A stretch of 64,000 bases of DNA from the NCBI GenBank assembly GCA_963693315.1, contig OY856188.1, positions 99,670,915 to 99,734,914 of the forward strand. Reading direction: 5' to 3'. Under the pieces are notes generated by a model that saw only the letters and a program-made list of their open reading frames with translations, made no database searches and was not told the DNA's origin. The translations under genes were made by a program, and so were the position numbers. Source of the stretch: Diogma glabrata (Eukaryota; Arthropoda; Insecta; Diptera; Cylindrotomidae). Shown piece after piece: positions 32,351-43,882 of this stretch; position 1 is the stretch's first letter; each line of letters begins with the position of its first letter.

Positions 32351-34106
32351 GGTAGATTCTTTCTATTGTCATTGTAAAGGTCTTGACGAGACAAGCTCAA
32401 AACACGTGGTGCCGCCCCTCCTTTCCCTTCCCATCCCCGCTCCCATTACCTTTCGACCGCCATGTACATCCTTAACTAAACATGGTCAGGAAGCCTACCT
32501 TAATCACATAAAAAATTCAGTTTAATCAAAGAAGGCCATATTAAAGTGAAAAATTGCCGATTTTTTAGTGTGCCTAGTTATACGTTAAATTTTATTGCAA
32601 AATTTGTGGCTGCGCCGTGCGTGTACTATGACCATTCAGTCACTATAACGATTGAATCACTCTAAAAGATTCAAACATTTGATTTAAATTTAATTATTAT
32701 TTGTTAAAATTTGATATTAGCTTAAATTTTACATAACTTGTTTATCTTAAAATATTATTTTTTCTAAGCGAAAAGTAAACTCACTAGTGTAAAAAAATAA
32801 CAAATTATAGTTGCTATGGTTTTTCATATAATTTTACAAAGTATTTTAAAGAACGTAACCATAAAAAAAATAGAATATGAATTTTGAATGTTTTGTTGGT
32901 CAATATATAACTTTATAATTTATAGTAAATATCAATTATATATTAGTATCATAGAAAAAATTGCATTTCCTACGCGAGATAAAAACGTTTTTCGTTCGTA
33001 AACATGTCTCACTCGACGCTAACGCGTCTCGTGAACAAATGTTTACTCACGAAAAAAACAATGTTTTCATCTCTTGTAGGAAAATATACTATTTTCGTAA
33101 ACGAATTTTATTGCACTATTGATGATTTGCTGATAATGCTTTTGTCGCAATAATATGATTCATGTTTTGAATATCAAATAATAAAAGTGGTGCAAGGTTA
33201 TATAGAAAAGGATTGGATGGTAGAGTATTGTTTGATAAATCTAAATGTAAAAATTGTTATAAAAACAATTGAACCTTTTTGAACAGATGTTGAGTTTTCC
33301 ATGTTTTGGATAGAATTTTTTGTTGTTTTTGTTTTTATGTCAAAAGCAAGTGTTGGTAATAATATGAATGTGTTTTTAATTTTTGTGAAAAGACAAAGAT
33401 TAGGTCTAACGCATATTTAAATAATAGTTCAGAATGTGAATTAAGGCAAGATGAATAAAGGAAAATTGAAGTTGTGGTTTCCAAATTCATGAATAAAATA
33501 CAATTTAATCGAAATGGGAAAAGAAAATATAGTTCACTATTTTATTATTAATGGGTCATGTTCTGATAATGCCAACATTTTTTAAGGTTTTTATTTTCTC
33601 AAAGACTGACAACACCATTTTTCCACGTTAGACGTCAATAATTCGGGTTCTTAAAACAATAATAAAGCACGACTTGTTGGCAGTTTACACTTAACCATCG
33701 GTTCTCATCATAGTATCCAAAATGGAATATCAAGAAAGTGTTTAAGATTTGATTTTAACACGAAACTACTATCTCGCTTCTAAACGATGTCCTCAGAGTA
33801 TGTGACCATAATAAGCAAACTTAAAAAACATCAAAATATATTTCAATAAAAAACGGAATAAACTTGAACAAAATTTCCTTCTCTTTTATTGTTTTGTGCT
33901 TTTTTATTATATTTTGTTTTTGTAATCAAAGAAAAAGTTTTTACTTTATATTATAAAATTTTACTTTATGTTTACTTGACATACGATCATTTGATAGTTT
34001 AGTTTATTTTTTGTTTACTATTTTAGTTGGTTTTAAGATTTTGTTTGCAACAGATGTGAAATAATATATTGTTGTTAAAAAAAATAAGTGTTATTTTGTT
34101 TTGCAG
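32351..34106. other. Intergenic DNA upstream of the pentraxin-like gene
   Basis: Holds the foldback at 32966-33083. Otherwise AT-rich without coding frames. The promoter or a 5' UTR exon of the gene at 34188 may lie here, but I find no convincing TATA box or initiator to place it. Confidence 0.4.
32966..33083. repeat. Foldback with ~50-bp arms and CpG-rich apex
   Basis: TTTCCTACGCGAGAT...TCGTAAACATGT...ACTCG (left) pairs with GCGTCTCGTGAACAAATGTTTACTCACGA...CATCTCTTGTAGGAAA (right) around the apex ACGCTAACG. Several mismatches show age. Confidence 0.8.
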
Positions 34107-34187
34107 TGATCAGTGATAAATTTGTTAATAAAAAAAAAGTGAACATAAATTTTAAATCAGTAAAACACAAAAAAAAATTAAATCAAA
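34107..34187 (+). promoter_or_regulatory. 5' leader of the pentraxin-like gene with possible splice acceptor
   Basis: TTATTTTGTTTTGCAG ends at 34106, a good pyrimidine-rich 3' splice site, and the 81-bp stretch that follows has no ATG before the start codon of the signal-peptide exon. A 5' UTR intron is therefore likely. Alternatively GATCAGTGAT (34109-34118) could hold a TCAGT initiator and be the transcription start. Transcript data would decide. Confidence 0.4.
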
Positions 34188-34520
34188 ATGAAATTATATT
34201 TAGAATTATTATTATTAGTGATTCCAACCGTTTTCAGTTGGAAGCCAATACCTGGTCCAACTGTATTCAGTATATCACAATCGCATCCATCCGCGCAAAG
34301 TCTAATCTCACAACCAACCAATTTGTTGGGTGGAAGTGATGGAAGCTCATCAGAAACTATTAGTACCTATCATGGAAATTCATTCTTTGATAACGATTCA
34401 CAAAACAATGACGATAGTCTATACGATATTCCTGAAGGAAGAATATTACCAGGAAAAACGCCTTATTTTCATGGACAGATTTTTAATCCAACACATCCAA
34501 CAATTTCTAGTGGAATTGGA
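34188..34520 (+). CDS. Secreted pentraxin/LamG-domain protein, signal-peptide exon
   Basis: The frame opens with ATG in the context AATCAAAATGAAA and runs 111 codons to the donor GGA|GTGAGT, phase 0. Residues 1-17 (MKLYLELLLLVIPTVFS) form a clear signal peptide with a cleavage site before WKP, so the product is secreted or a type I membrane protein. Residues 18-111 are a low-complexity linker rich in Ser, Pro, Asn and Asp (LLGGSDGSSSET, FDNDSQNNDDS) with no domain. The start is preferred because the next upstream codons are not in an open coding context and the signal peptide follows directly. The exon at 44937 continues the frame. Without that exon the reading frame would stop nine bases later, consistent with a real intron. 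I do not recognise an ortholog well enough to name the gene. Confidence 0.82.
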
Positions 34521-35885
34521 GTGAGTTGATTATTTTGAAAATAAATTTTTTGCATTTGATTAAAATTCGTTTCGCAACTTACTTTTAATTGTTTATTATC
34601 AATATATAAATTGACTTTTTTATTTTGCCAATATTTGTTTTTTTATTGATGGTTGTTTGATAGTTTTTTGTCATTTATACGGGTAAACCGAAAAGTGAAA
34701 TGTAGAAAAAAAGTGTGCAATTAAAATTTAACTGTGCATGTTTTATAATGATTGGAAGAAAACGATAAATAATTTAATGGTGGTTTAATGTGTAGCATAA
34801 TTTCTTTTATGTATACACAAATTTTATAAGTTTAGCAGATATGTACATGTGATCTGATGTGGTTTAAATGTGATCTGTGCAACGACAATTAGGCGGATTA
34901 TAAATGAAATTAGCATTAATAATATAACGTGGGTAATTAATATAATTATTCACACTAATAGTTGTATTTCATTAATCGCGCTTTAGTCTTTTCCCAAGTT
35001 CAATGGCTTCACAAAGGTTTGATTTACGTTTTTGAAAGCATTAATCATAAAGATATTATACACACATGAGTTCCTGTTGATGGTAAATTGGTGACCTTGT
35101 CGTTAAGTTATAAAAATGAAAGGTAACAATTACATGTTAAAGAACGCCCATGTGGACGATTAATTAGTTTTGAAAACAATATACATAATTGAAATTACAT
35201 CACTGATCGAACACAGTTAATCGCGAAACTGCTAATTTACGTTTTTATTTCTTAATTCATTTTATATGCATTTACTAGCAAGTATTTAGATTTTTAAACT
35301 GTAATTAGAGGTAATTAAATATGATTTTCAATTGTTGTTTAATACGTTGAAAGATTTTTAGACATAATACAAATTTGTTTAAATTGATTTGAACTTTAAG
35401 AAACAGTCAGTCATTATTTTTTTCTAAAAAATCTAAAGTGAATTTTGATCTATTTTAACCATAATGGTAAGAAATCTTATTTTAAAAATGATGTATTTAA
35501 AACATTTAATGGTCATCTAAAAAATGTTTTAAAAGTAGATCGGTTGAGCTACATCCATTATGTGATTTAGGAATTAAAATGTAATATACTTTGATTGAAT
35601 TTTCTTTTACATCACTTGAAAGAGCACTTAATTTAAAAAATATTGGAATTTATTTAACAATTTTGCAATGCAAACATTTTGAATTATTATCGAAAAAGTG
35701 CAATTTAAAGTAGGTAGCCACCTAGGTAATGAGCTTGATTAACATACATAAGAATTTGAAAAAAATCAAAGAGACAAAAAAATTAGTACTTTTTTAACAC
35801 TTTAACTTACAACTATAGAGACTTAATTTAAGAAACATCGCAATTTTTTTACAATTTTGAAGTGCACGTTTTTAAATTATTGACA

Positions 35886-36480
35886 ATTATTACACTGCCC
35901 GTCGTGATTCGTGAGTTTGAATAGTCATTTCGCGATTCTAGTGCAAGTTTTTAGATAGCCTAACCAAAATATGCAAAAACACTGTTTTTTGACATATTGG
36001 CTATATAGCTAGATAGCAACACCAATTTTATTTTCCTCAAAAAAATATATAAAACACTTTGAAGTACAAGTCTCTTTAAAATGCCGAGTTTAGATTAGAA
36101 AGGGATGGACAGGTTGGACCAGGGATGCATATAACAACCATTCAACAAAACTTTCTGTCTGGCCGACTGAATGGCGAGTTTACTCAAGACTTTCAGATGC
36201 TTTACTTTCCTAATGACGCGACAGTCTACAAACTCGGATATTAAGAGGTTAATGATTTTGAATATTTATTTATTCATTTATATCATTATTTAGTTTTTTA
36301 TTTATTTGCTTATTTATCTATTTTGTATTTATTTACTTATTTATTTATTTATTTATTTATGTATTTAATTGTTTATTTACTTATTTTTTTTATTTAGTTG
36401 TTTATTCATTTATTGATTATTGTTTTATTGATTTATTATGTTATTTATTTATTTGTTTATTTATTTATTTGTTCATCGAA
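35886..36480 (+). repeat. Interspersed repeat with (TTTA)n tail, + copy
   Basis: Shares CGTCGTGRTT, TAGTCATTTCG, TTTTTTGACATATT, AGCAACACCAATTTTAT and CGACAGYCTACAAACTC...GATTTTGAATATTTA with the reverse complement of 39360-39915, in order. It ends in a long TTTA/TTTAT microsatellite (36258-36480). A tail of short AT units at one end suggests a retroposed element. No coding domain is recognised. Confidence 0.75.
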
Positions 36481-37052
36481 ATTATAATCGATGTTATTCA
36501 TTTCTTTTCTTACAAAGAATTTGTTTACAATAAATTAAGGCTTACAAGGAATAATATTGCTGCATTGTAATGATGAAACAAGAAAAAGAGTTTAAAATCA
36601 ATTTTAAAAAAGAGTTCAAACAGATTAAAACCTTTGAGATCCAATCTATAAAATAAATTAATGACTTTGATTGTCCTTAAAAGTGTTAGTTAAATATTGC
36701 ACTTTTCAACCTCTATTCCCTTACCACTATTCGCTTTTCCATTTAAAAGTTCGGGCGATGCGGGTTTCACATATTTTGACTTGGAGTTTATGAACTTGGG
36801 TTTAATGTGTGTTGTTGTTGTCTGAATTATTTATATTATTTTATTTATTTATTTTTATACAATGTAAAAAAGACTCTATGTTTTCTCAAAGGTTACACTG
36901 ACTAATTTAACAATAATTATGTGCAATAGACGTTGAGAAAAGACAAAAATAAAAAGAAAAATAATAATAAAAAATAATAAATAGACTAATAAATTTAAAA
37001 CTAAACAATTATGAATTTAACATTTAATTTGAAATCAGTTCGAAATTACTAC

Positions 37053-37619
37053 TAGTCCCTGGGCCTTCACCTACATAATTTTGTGATTACCACATATTTT
37101 ATACTTCGTGATGCGCCTGTCCTTGACGAGCCCGAAAGCATTTGTTCTGCGATTTTTTTCAAATCGGCCGCTTTTGCTTTCGGCAAGCTCCGAAAAATGC
37201 CGATTGCCCGGGATCTTGTAAATTTTTGTTTTTTTCAACTATGAGGGTTGGAAATTTGATTTAGAACACAAGGGTAACCTTGTCCGACAAATATTTCTCT
37301 GCTATTATCTAGTCCGATAACCCAAACATCCAAAATGTCAGTTGTCGGACTCGACAATAGCAAACACGTTTTGGTCGGACAAGCTTACCCTCGTATTCTA
37401 AAACAAATTTCCAACCTCCACAGTCAAAAAAAATAAATGTGGTAGCAAATTTACAAGATCGCGGGCAATCGGCATTTTTCGGAGCTTGCCGAACGCAAAA
37501 GCGGCCGATTTGAAAAAAATCATAGAACAAATGTTTTCAGGCTCGTCAAGGACAGGCGCATCACGAAGTATAAAATATGAGGTAATCACAAAATTATGAA
37601 GGTGAAGGCCCAGGGACTA
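37053..37619. mobile_element. Near-palindromic TIR transposon (567 bp), long member
   Basis: Begins TAGTCCCTGGGCC and ends GGCCCAGGGACTA, flanked by TAC on both sides (37050-37052, 37620-37622). The outer arms (about 190 bp) closely match 8426-8716. The inner parts form a second inverted pair (GGAAATTTGATTTAGAACA...GGGTAACCTTGTCCGAC versus GTCGGACAAGCTTACCCTCG...CAAATTTCC), so nearly the whole element can fold on itself. No transposase. Inserted in the minus-strand LINE's 3' coding end. Confidence 0.88.
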
Positions 37620-38607
37620 TACGGATTATGCTGTTTGGGAATAATTCTCAAGCTTTTAAAGTAAGACAGTTTCTTTTGAATTGCGCTATACTTTCCAATG
37701 TTTTACCATTTATCGGCAGTTTATTCCAAAGTTTGAAACCATGCACGAAGGTAGTGCTTTTAATAAGGTTAGTGCGACACATAGGAAATATCAGGTTCTT
37801 GGTGCAATTATTTTAAAAATAAAAAAGACTACACGGGAAAAGCGTGATAAAATATCAAATTCATTTTCAAAATTGATTTAATATGCGGCGAAACGTGATC
37901 ATAATATTGAAGATTATAGATACAAGAATTGAAAACCAGTCTAATTTTTCTTTCATTATCATAACCCAAATTGTAAAATAAAATATCCCCATTTAAAAAA
38001 TGCGGTATAACTAGAGATTTAATTAGGAAAATGCGAAGATCTAGTGGAGTATAGGATTTCAAGGTTCTTGACCGATGTAGTGAACAATGATCGTTGTTGC
38101 AAAAACTAGTAATATGGTCGTTGTAATTCTTGTTGAAGAATACACCCGAACCTTATCGTGCAATTCAAGGCATTGGTTGTTTATATATAAAATAGGAACA
38201 ATCAAACGAATAGCAGGACGACTAATAAATAAAGACTGAGTTTTCTTAACATTAAGCTGCAATCCATTTTTAACAACCCAGTCGAAAATAGCAGAAAGAA
38301 GCTCAAACATGTGACATTTGGATCCTAAAATATAAATTTGAAAATCGTCGGTGAAGAGATTATATTTAGAGTGTACAAGGTGTCCTGGAAGATCTATCAG
38401 ATAGAGAGAGAGAAACGCAAGGGCCACAAAATAGACCCTTGAGGAACCCCCGATTTTAAAGGTAAGGCAGTGGAGAAGCAATCAGAACTTTTTACTATTT
38501 GAATTCCCTCAGTAAGATATGAAAATCTGAAAAACCGAAAAAAAGTTTAAGTTTTTAAAACAAGAGACGTGTGCCCTATAGTTTTAAATGCTTCACTGAA
38601 ATCAAGC

Positions 38608-38975
38608 AAAGTAATTAAACTTAGCAAAGTAAACTTATCCGACAAGAATTTGTCTGCTTATTGTCGAAACAAGCGAAACATGTCAAAATGTCATTTGTCG
38701 GACTGGACAATAGCAGACAAATGCTTGTCGAACAAGGTTACCCTCGTTTTTAAATTAAATTTCCACCCCCATCAATAAAAAACAAAATTGTGGCAGTTAA
38801 TTTACAAGACCCTGGGCAATCTGCATTTTTCGGAGTTTGCCGAACAAAAAAGCGGCCGAATCGAGGAAAATTAGAGATACAAAAGCTGTCCGACTCGTCA
38901 GGACAAGCACCTCTCAAAGTATAAAATATAAATAGTAATCATCAAATGAAAGGTGCGAGGTCCTGCTGACTATAA
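38608..38975. mobile_element. Decayed right half of the same TIR family
   Basis: CTTATCCGACAAG...TGTCGGACTGGACAATAGCAGACA...GGTTACCCTCGTTTT...AATTTCCACC...TTACAAGACCCTGGGCAATC...GCATTTTTCGGAGTTTGCCGAACA follows the inner-to-right order of 37270-37619 with many substitutions, ending AGGTCCTGCTGACTA. The left TIR is missing. Much older than the other two copies. Confidence 0.8.
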
Positions 38976-39359
38976 ACAAAATGATTGAAAATATGAGCAA
39001 CATGTTGAAGAATATAAGGAAGAAGAATTTTAAGAAATTTCAGGGGAATCTAATCGCCACCAATGGCATCAGATTGAATTTTAGAAAATGTCAACACAAT
39101 TTCATTTAGTGAAAAAGGAATAAATAAGAAAGTTGCCTGGCATGTGAAATCACGGTAGGGTAGCGGTGAAACGAAGGGATTTTGTATTATTAAGGCGAAG
39201 TGTTTCAAAATATCAGTCTACTCATTACGTTATTTTAGTCACCAGACCTAGTTCGTGAGCAGGAGATTCGTAAGCTTTTAGAAGCTTACAACTTTTTGAT
39301 TGAGCATTAAGAACTGGGATTGTGGTCTTGCAGTCCATGGACTTGGAATTATAGACATA

Positions 39360-39915
39360 TAATAAATATTGGATATTGAATGAATAAATAAATAGGCAAA
39401 TAAATAAATAAACATATAAATAAAAAATAAACGAATATATAAAGAAATAAATGAATAAATACATAAATAGAGAAATAAATAAAAAAAAATAAATAAAAGA
39501 ATAAATACATAAAATTAAATATTCAAATTCATTAATGTCTGAATTTCTGAGTTTGTAGGCTGTCGTCTCTATTGTCTTTGCCATCTGAAAGTTGAAACAT
39601 ACAGAATCTAAGTAATTGGAAATTTTCAAAATTGAATATCTCGAAGAAAAAAAGAAACATTTGATCAAACTCAATAGCCTTTAAAAGAAAAAGACTTATA
39701 TTTCGTAAAGTGCTCTGTATAATTTTAGAGGAACATAAAATTGGTGTTGCTACATAATCGCAAATATGTCAAAAAACAATTTTTCCAAATTTAGATTAGA
39801 ATATTTCAAAACCGGCACTAGAATAGCATTATTATGACCAGAATCGGTTTCAGCAACCCAAAACTACACGAAATGACTATGCATATTAAATCCACGTCGA
39901 GCAGTGAATAGTGAT
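39360..39915 (-). repeat. Interspersed repeat with (TAAA)n tail, inverted copy
   Basis: Reverse-complement counterpart of 35886-36480. The microsatellite (AAATAAAT etc., 39380-39515) is at the left, so both tails face inwards toward each other across about 2.9 kb. The minus-strand frame 39225-39674 is the translated microsatellite plus repeat and is not a gene. Confidence 0.75.
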
Positions 39916-40394
39916 TGAATTGATAATGTATGGTATATGGGGGTAAAATATTTAAGTATAATATTTATCACGATGTCACATTTTGTGTATCATTTCGATC
40001 AATTTTCAATTGATAATTTTATTGACATTTACGATGAAAAATTTGAAACACAACTTTATGTCATTTATTTCAAGAAACCCTTGGTGAGCGAATTTTAATT
40101 GCACTTGTCCCACTTTATTTTTGATTGAACCATTTGAAAATTTTTACAAATTCGCACTTTTGAATATAAAACACTTCTATACACAAAAATCAATTTTCAA
40201 TCCAGGAATTTTGTGTAATTTAAAATCAGGATCTTGATTTGATGTTGTTATGGGTACAATTGGTATATTAAACCTGCTATACTTGGTATATAATTGCTGC
40301 ACTACTTTATTGTGATACCACTTTTATTTTAAAAATCACTTATTTTTTGCTTTGAAAAAATATACTGTTGCGAGTATTAAATAATTCTACCAGT

Positions 40395-40880
40395 ATTAAG
40401 ACAAAGTTTTATTCGCCTACATATTAAAGTACTGCTTTAGTACTGTGATGGGCCCTAAAGTGTCACTTTTTAGCCATATAGCTTGTTGTCATACTTACAT
40501 AAAAAAGTAAAAACATTTGTATTTGTTTAAATTCTATAAAAAAATAAAATTTTTTTTCAAAGCAACCTTTCGATTCCAAATTTCCTAATCCAATTAAAAT
40601 ATTATCATAGTTTTAGGATTTGTTTGAAAAAAAAAAAATAACAAATATTTGGTCAAAGGTTACTTGTTCAACATATTTATTTTTATTTAAAAATTTAAAA
40701 AATTTTAAATTTGATTTAGATTAAACAATTTTTTTTAAATATTTAGCTTGCGGCGAATAAAAAATAGTATATGATGCACGGACATAATGTGGGTGCAAAT
40801 CTCGGTTGGCGTATCGATTTGCAAACTCCACATACGTCCAAAAGGCTTAGCTTTACGTTTTTGAATCATAATGTAATATA
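40395..40880 (+). repeat. Direct repeat of ~480 bp, first copy
   Basis: Contains TTTATTCGCCTACATATTAAAGT, ACTGTGATGGGCCCTAAAGTGTCAC, TTTGTTTAAATTCTATAAAAAA, GGTCAAAGGTTACTTGTTCAACATAT and GCGGCGAATAAAAAATAGTATATGA...ACATACGTCCAAAA. The second copy is at 41165. No coding frame is conserved. Confidence 0.85.
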
Positions 40881-41164
40881 TATATCCTAACTGAATTCTT
40901 CGTAATAAAAGAAAAAACATAAACTCATTCCACAAAATTATCATTTATAAAACGAACAAAAAATAATGAAAAGTAACCGAAAAACGACCGTCCCGACCCT
41001 AATGCGACCTCAATAATTTAGGTATTACATTCCTTATCCATATCCGTCAGGCTGTCTGATCTATTCTAATTAAAGCTCGATCAGATCAATATCTCAAACT
41101 TAAGGTAATGCTAGTCTGGAAGTTGAGTGGCAGTTATGAAACTAACTTTCAGTTATGAAACGAC

Positions 41165-41660
41165 ACATTATTTTTATTCGTCTACATATTAAAGTGGTAC
41201 TTTATTACTGTGATTTGCGGCCGTAAAGTGTCACGTTTTACCCATATATTTTGTTGTCATAGTTACGTCCAAAAAAGTAAAAAACCTTTGTATTTGTTAA
41301 AATTCTATAAAAAACAGAAATTTTTATCAAAGCAAATTTTAAATTCAAAATTTCATTATCCAATTAAAATTATTGTTATTATTTGTTGTCATAGTTATAC
41401 AATTATTTTGAAATAAATAACAAATATTTTGTCAAAGGTTACTTGTCCAACATATTTTCATTTCAAAATTTATGCAAAATTATAACTTTGATTTAGAATT
41501 TTTTTTTACAATTTTTTTTTAAACATTTTGCTAGCGGCGAATAAAAAATAGTATATGAGCACGGACGTAAGCTAAGCTATTTTGGACTTAATGTGGGTGC
41601 AAACTCCACATACGTCCAAAATCTTTAGCTTTACGTTCTTGCATAATAATGTACTATTAT
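41165..41660 (+). repeat. Direct repeat of ~480 bp, second copy
   Basis: Same order of blocks as 40395-40880 with about 10-15 % differences by eye (TTTATTCGTCTACATATTAAAGT, GCGGCGAATAAAAAATAGTATATGAG). The copies are about 770 bp apart, start to start; the 285 bp between them (40881-41164) is unrelated. Confidence 0.85.
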
Positions 41661-41704
41661 AATAAATTTATTATAATAAAATTTTAACACTTCTTCTATA
41701 TGTG

Positions 41705-42883
41705 AGACGTTCCACGTCAACTGGGACACTTGGATGGCCAAAATTTGACGTAACCTAGAATATTCGTTTAAGGCTCAAACTGTTCGCATAATCGTAGGCT
41801 TTTGAAAGCTCTGCTATTTTGACAAATTAAAAATGGCGGCTCCAAAATGGCGTCGAAAAAACTCTTAATAATTGGAGTCTAAATTTTTTTTAAACATTTC
41901 TATAAATTTAAAAAAAATCACCGGATGGTATTATGTATTATGTAGAAATGGTACTATGTACTATTATGGCCCTAATGGTACTAATGGTAGAAATGATATT
42001 ATGTAGAAATGGTAAATTATGATATTATGTAGAAAAATAATGAAATTCTAAAATCATAAGCAAAAACAAAAAATAAATAAACGGGGATATCAGCCCACGA
42101 ACCAGAATAATCTTTTTTTAATTTTTTATAACAAATTATCAAAAATTGTAGCTGTAATTATTTTTACTAAAAATGACCTATTTTCACCATTATAACAAAA
42201 AAATATTTTTTTAAATCCGTCAAGTACTTCTTGAGATACATTAAATTGAACAAAAACTACCCCAACTCTATGACAAAAAAAACTTCTTCTACGAAACGTT
42301 TTTTTTATGTCATCTGACACTGTAAAAAATTTGAAGCAAATCAAAAAATGTGTGGCAAATCGATGTAACCTGATTTTGATCATATTTGAAAACCATAAGT
42401 TTTGAATATTTCAAATTTTAAGTTATGGGAATTACAATGCCTCTTGAGGTTATGCTATGTAGCCTTAGGTTCAAACGCTGCAGAGCATGATATTGAAGAC
42501 AAAATAATTATTTAGGTAAAAATCATTAATTTAAAAAAATTTGGAAGAAAATATCTCAGTTTATGGAGAAAAAAAGTGGTATTGAAGGCTAAATATGGAC
42601 ATGTTGAGTGTTATAGCTGGTATTTAAATATCTGTTTAAGGAATTTATAATATTCGTCCCTAAAAAAATAATAATGATAGTTTACTAATAATCTAATTAA
42701 ATTATTAGGAGTTTTACGTCCTTTCGACGCCCTTTTGGATCCGCCATTTTGAATTTGTCAAAGTGCCAGTACCAGATGACTTTCAAAAGCCTATGATTAT
42801 GCAAAAAATTTAATCCCAAAACGGATATTCTAGGTTGCGTTAGTTTTTGGCCATCCAGTTCTCCCAGTTGACGTGGAACGCCC
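41705..42883. mobile_element. 1.2-kb TIR element with ~175-bp inverted ends
   Basis: The left end AGACGTTCCACGTCAACTGGGA and the right end TCCCAGTTGACGTGGAACGCCC are inverted copies. The match continues inwards through GATGGCCAAAA, ACCTAGAATAT, GCATAAT..TAGGCTTTTGAAAG, AAAATGGCGG and GGCGTCGAAA to about 41876 and 42708. The centre is non-coding; the minus-strand frames 42126-42383 and 42697-42933 are centre and TIR sequence. It is a non-autonomous DNA transposon whose superfamily I cannot tell, and the target-site duplication is unclear because of AT repeats at both edges. Confidence 0.88.
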
Positions 42884-42984
42884 ATATATATACATATATT
42901 AAAAATAAATAAATAACACTTGACACGTGACACTTGTTTATAACATTGATTGCAAAAAGTATTTTATGTAAAAACAAAAATAAG

Positions 42985-43135
42985 TAAATAATAGTTATTT
43001 AGGTATCAAGGGAATTATGAGGATGTTAATTACCGAGGGAAACGTTTACTACCCGAGGGCCTCTGGCCCGAGGGTTAGTAAGTTTCACAAGGTAATTGAC
43101 ATCTAATAATTCACGTGATACATAAATAATTTTAT
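42985..43135. repeat. Foldback with ~65-bp arms and apex CCCGAGGGCC
   Basis: GGTATCAAGGGAATTATGAGGATGTTAATTACC...TTTACTACCCGAGGGCC (left) pairs with GGCCCGAGGGTTAGTAA...GGTAATTGACATCTAATAATTCACGTGATAC (right); the spacer is only TCT. A further related fragment, CCCTCTTATAATTCCCTTGGGAATTA, lies at 43361-43386. Confidence 0.85.
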
Positions 43136-43607
43136 GTTTTACTACCTAAAACATTTATTAAACTAAAACATTTATTTTTATCAAGTATTTGATAGCATGA
43201 TTTTTCGTTTTAATTGATCAAGTTAGTTGTTTTTCATTTCAAATTGTATTGCTGGGTTATTGTTATTCGTTACTATGGCTTTATGTAAATAATGTTGTTA
43301 ATAAATAAACAAAACAAAAATTTATAATGAAAACTAGGTCTATTATGAATCCATAACTCCCTCTTATAATTCCCTTGGGAATTAAGAATGTCATTATTAT
43401 GTCGGTAACTAAGGTCTCAACAACTTATAATAAATCAGTAAAACATAAAATAAATAATAAAAATATTTTAAAATTTTTCTTGTTAATTGTCAAACAAAAA
43501 AACAATTTTCTTGTGAAAGAGAAAAAAATTCAAAAATTTTAAATTCCGGTTAACTTAATATTCGGTTAATGTCGGAAAATCGGGCTTTTACTGTATTTTA
43601 CTGTATT

Positions 43608-43745
43608 CCATAACTAAGATTGAGGGTGCTACCATTGACTGAATATAGTTTATTATCATCACCCCCATGACATTAAATTGGCTAATGATATCTCACTGCT
43701 ATTGCTAGATGGTATGTGATATTTCACGTTAACTTTTGGACATTG
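43608..43745 (+). repeat. Interspersed repeat, copy C (partial) of the 5279 family
   Basis: CCATAACTAAGATTGAGGGTGCTACCATTGACTGAATATAG...GATATCTCACTGCTATTGC...TATGTGATATTTCACGTTAAC parallels the copies at 5279-5585 and 52335-52620. Confidence 0.65.
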
Positions 43746-43764
43746 GGACATTTTTAGTCTTTCA

Positions 43765-43882
43765 GCACCTCCGAACCCAGATTGCTGTGAGAGCAATTGC
43801 TGTGCTATATCTTAAAAGAATTTATGTATTATAGTGGCACACATTGTTATTCCTATAACACAATACTTTTTATTAAAAAAAA
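43765..43882 (+). mobile_element. Short CR1/Jockey-like LINE 3' tail
   Basis: GCTATATCTTAAAAGAATTTATGTATTATAGTGGCACACATTG...ATAACACAATACTTTTTATT plus an A-run matches the 3' terminus seen at 15100-15220. Everything upstream of it is missing. Confidence 0.65.

Larger units (their letters stand above)
36835..39230 (-). mobile_element. CR1/Jockey-like LINE relic on the minus strand, holding two TIR-element copies
   Basis: On the minus strand, from right to left: LSPLPYRDFTCQATF-type linker and SKIQSDAIGGD.IPLKFLKILLPY (about 39165-39020). The relic TIR copy (38608-38975) follows, then motif A LLDFSEAFKTIGH (about 38612-38570), SLYLIDLPGHLVHSKYNLFTDDFQIYI (RT motif C, aspartates at about 38350), NGLQLNVKKTQSLFISRP, and thumb LIKSLVIPHFLNGDILFYNLG (about 38010-37950). 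The C-terminus is HGFKLWNKLPING (about 37750-37700). Next comes the TIR element at 37053-37619, and a 3' end with AAACATAGAGTCTTTTTTACATTGTAT and an AAAT tail near 36855-36835. One A in the YADD-type box is Thr, and frames are broken. It lies antisense inside the host intron. Confidence 0.82.

Noticed and set aside
34330..34524. Alternative + frame of 64 codons overlapping the signal-peptide exon
   Set aside because: Shadow frame; the 34188 frame has the signal peptide and joins the pentraxin exon in phase.
36258..36480. Possible satellite of its own
   Set aside because: It is the tail of the 35886 repeat; the partner copy has the same tail at the same place.
39225..39674. 149-codon minus-strand frame
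   Set aside because: Mostly the TTTA/TTTAT microsatellite plus repeat sequence; Tyr/Phe/Ile-only stretches.
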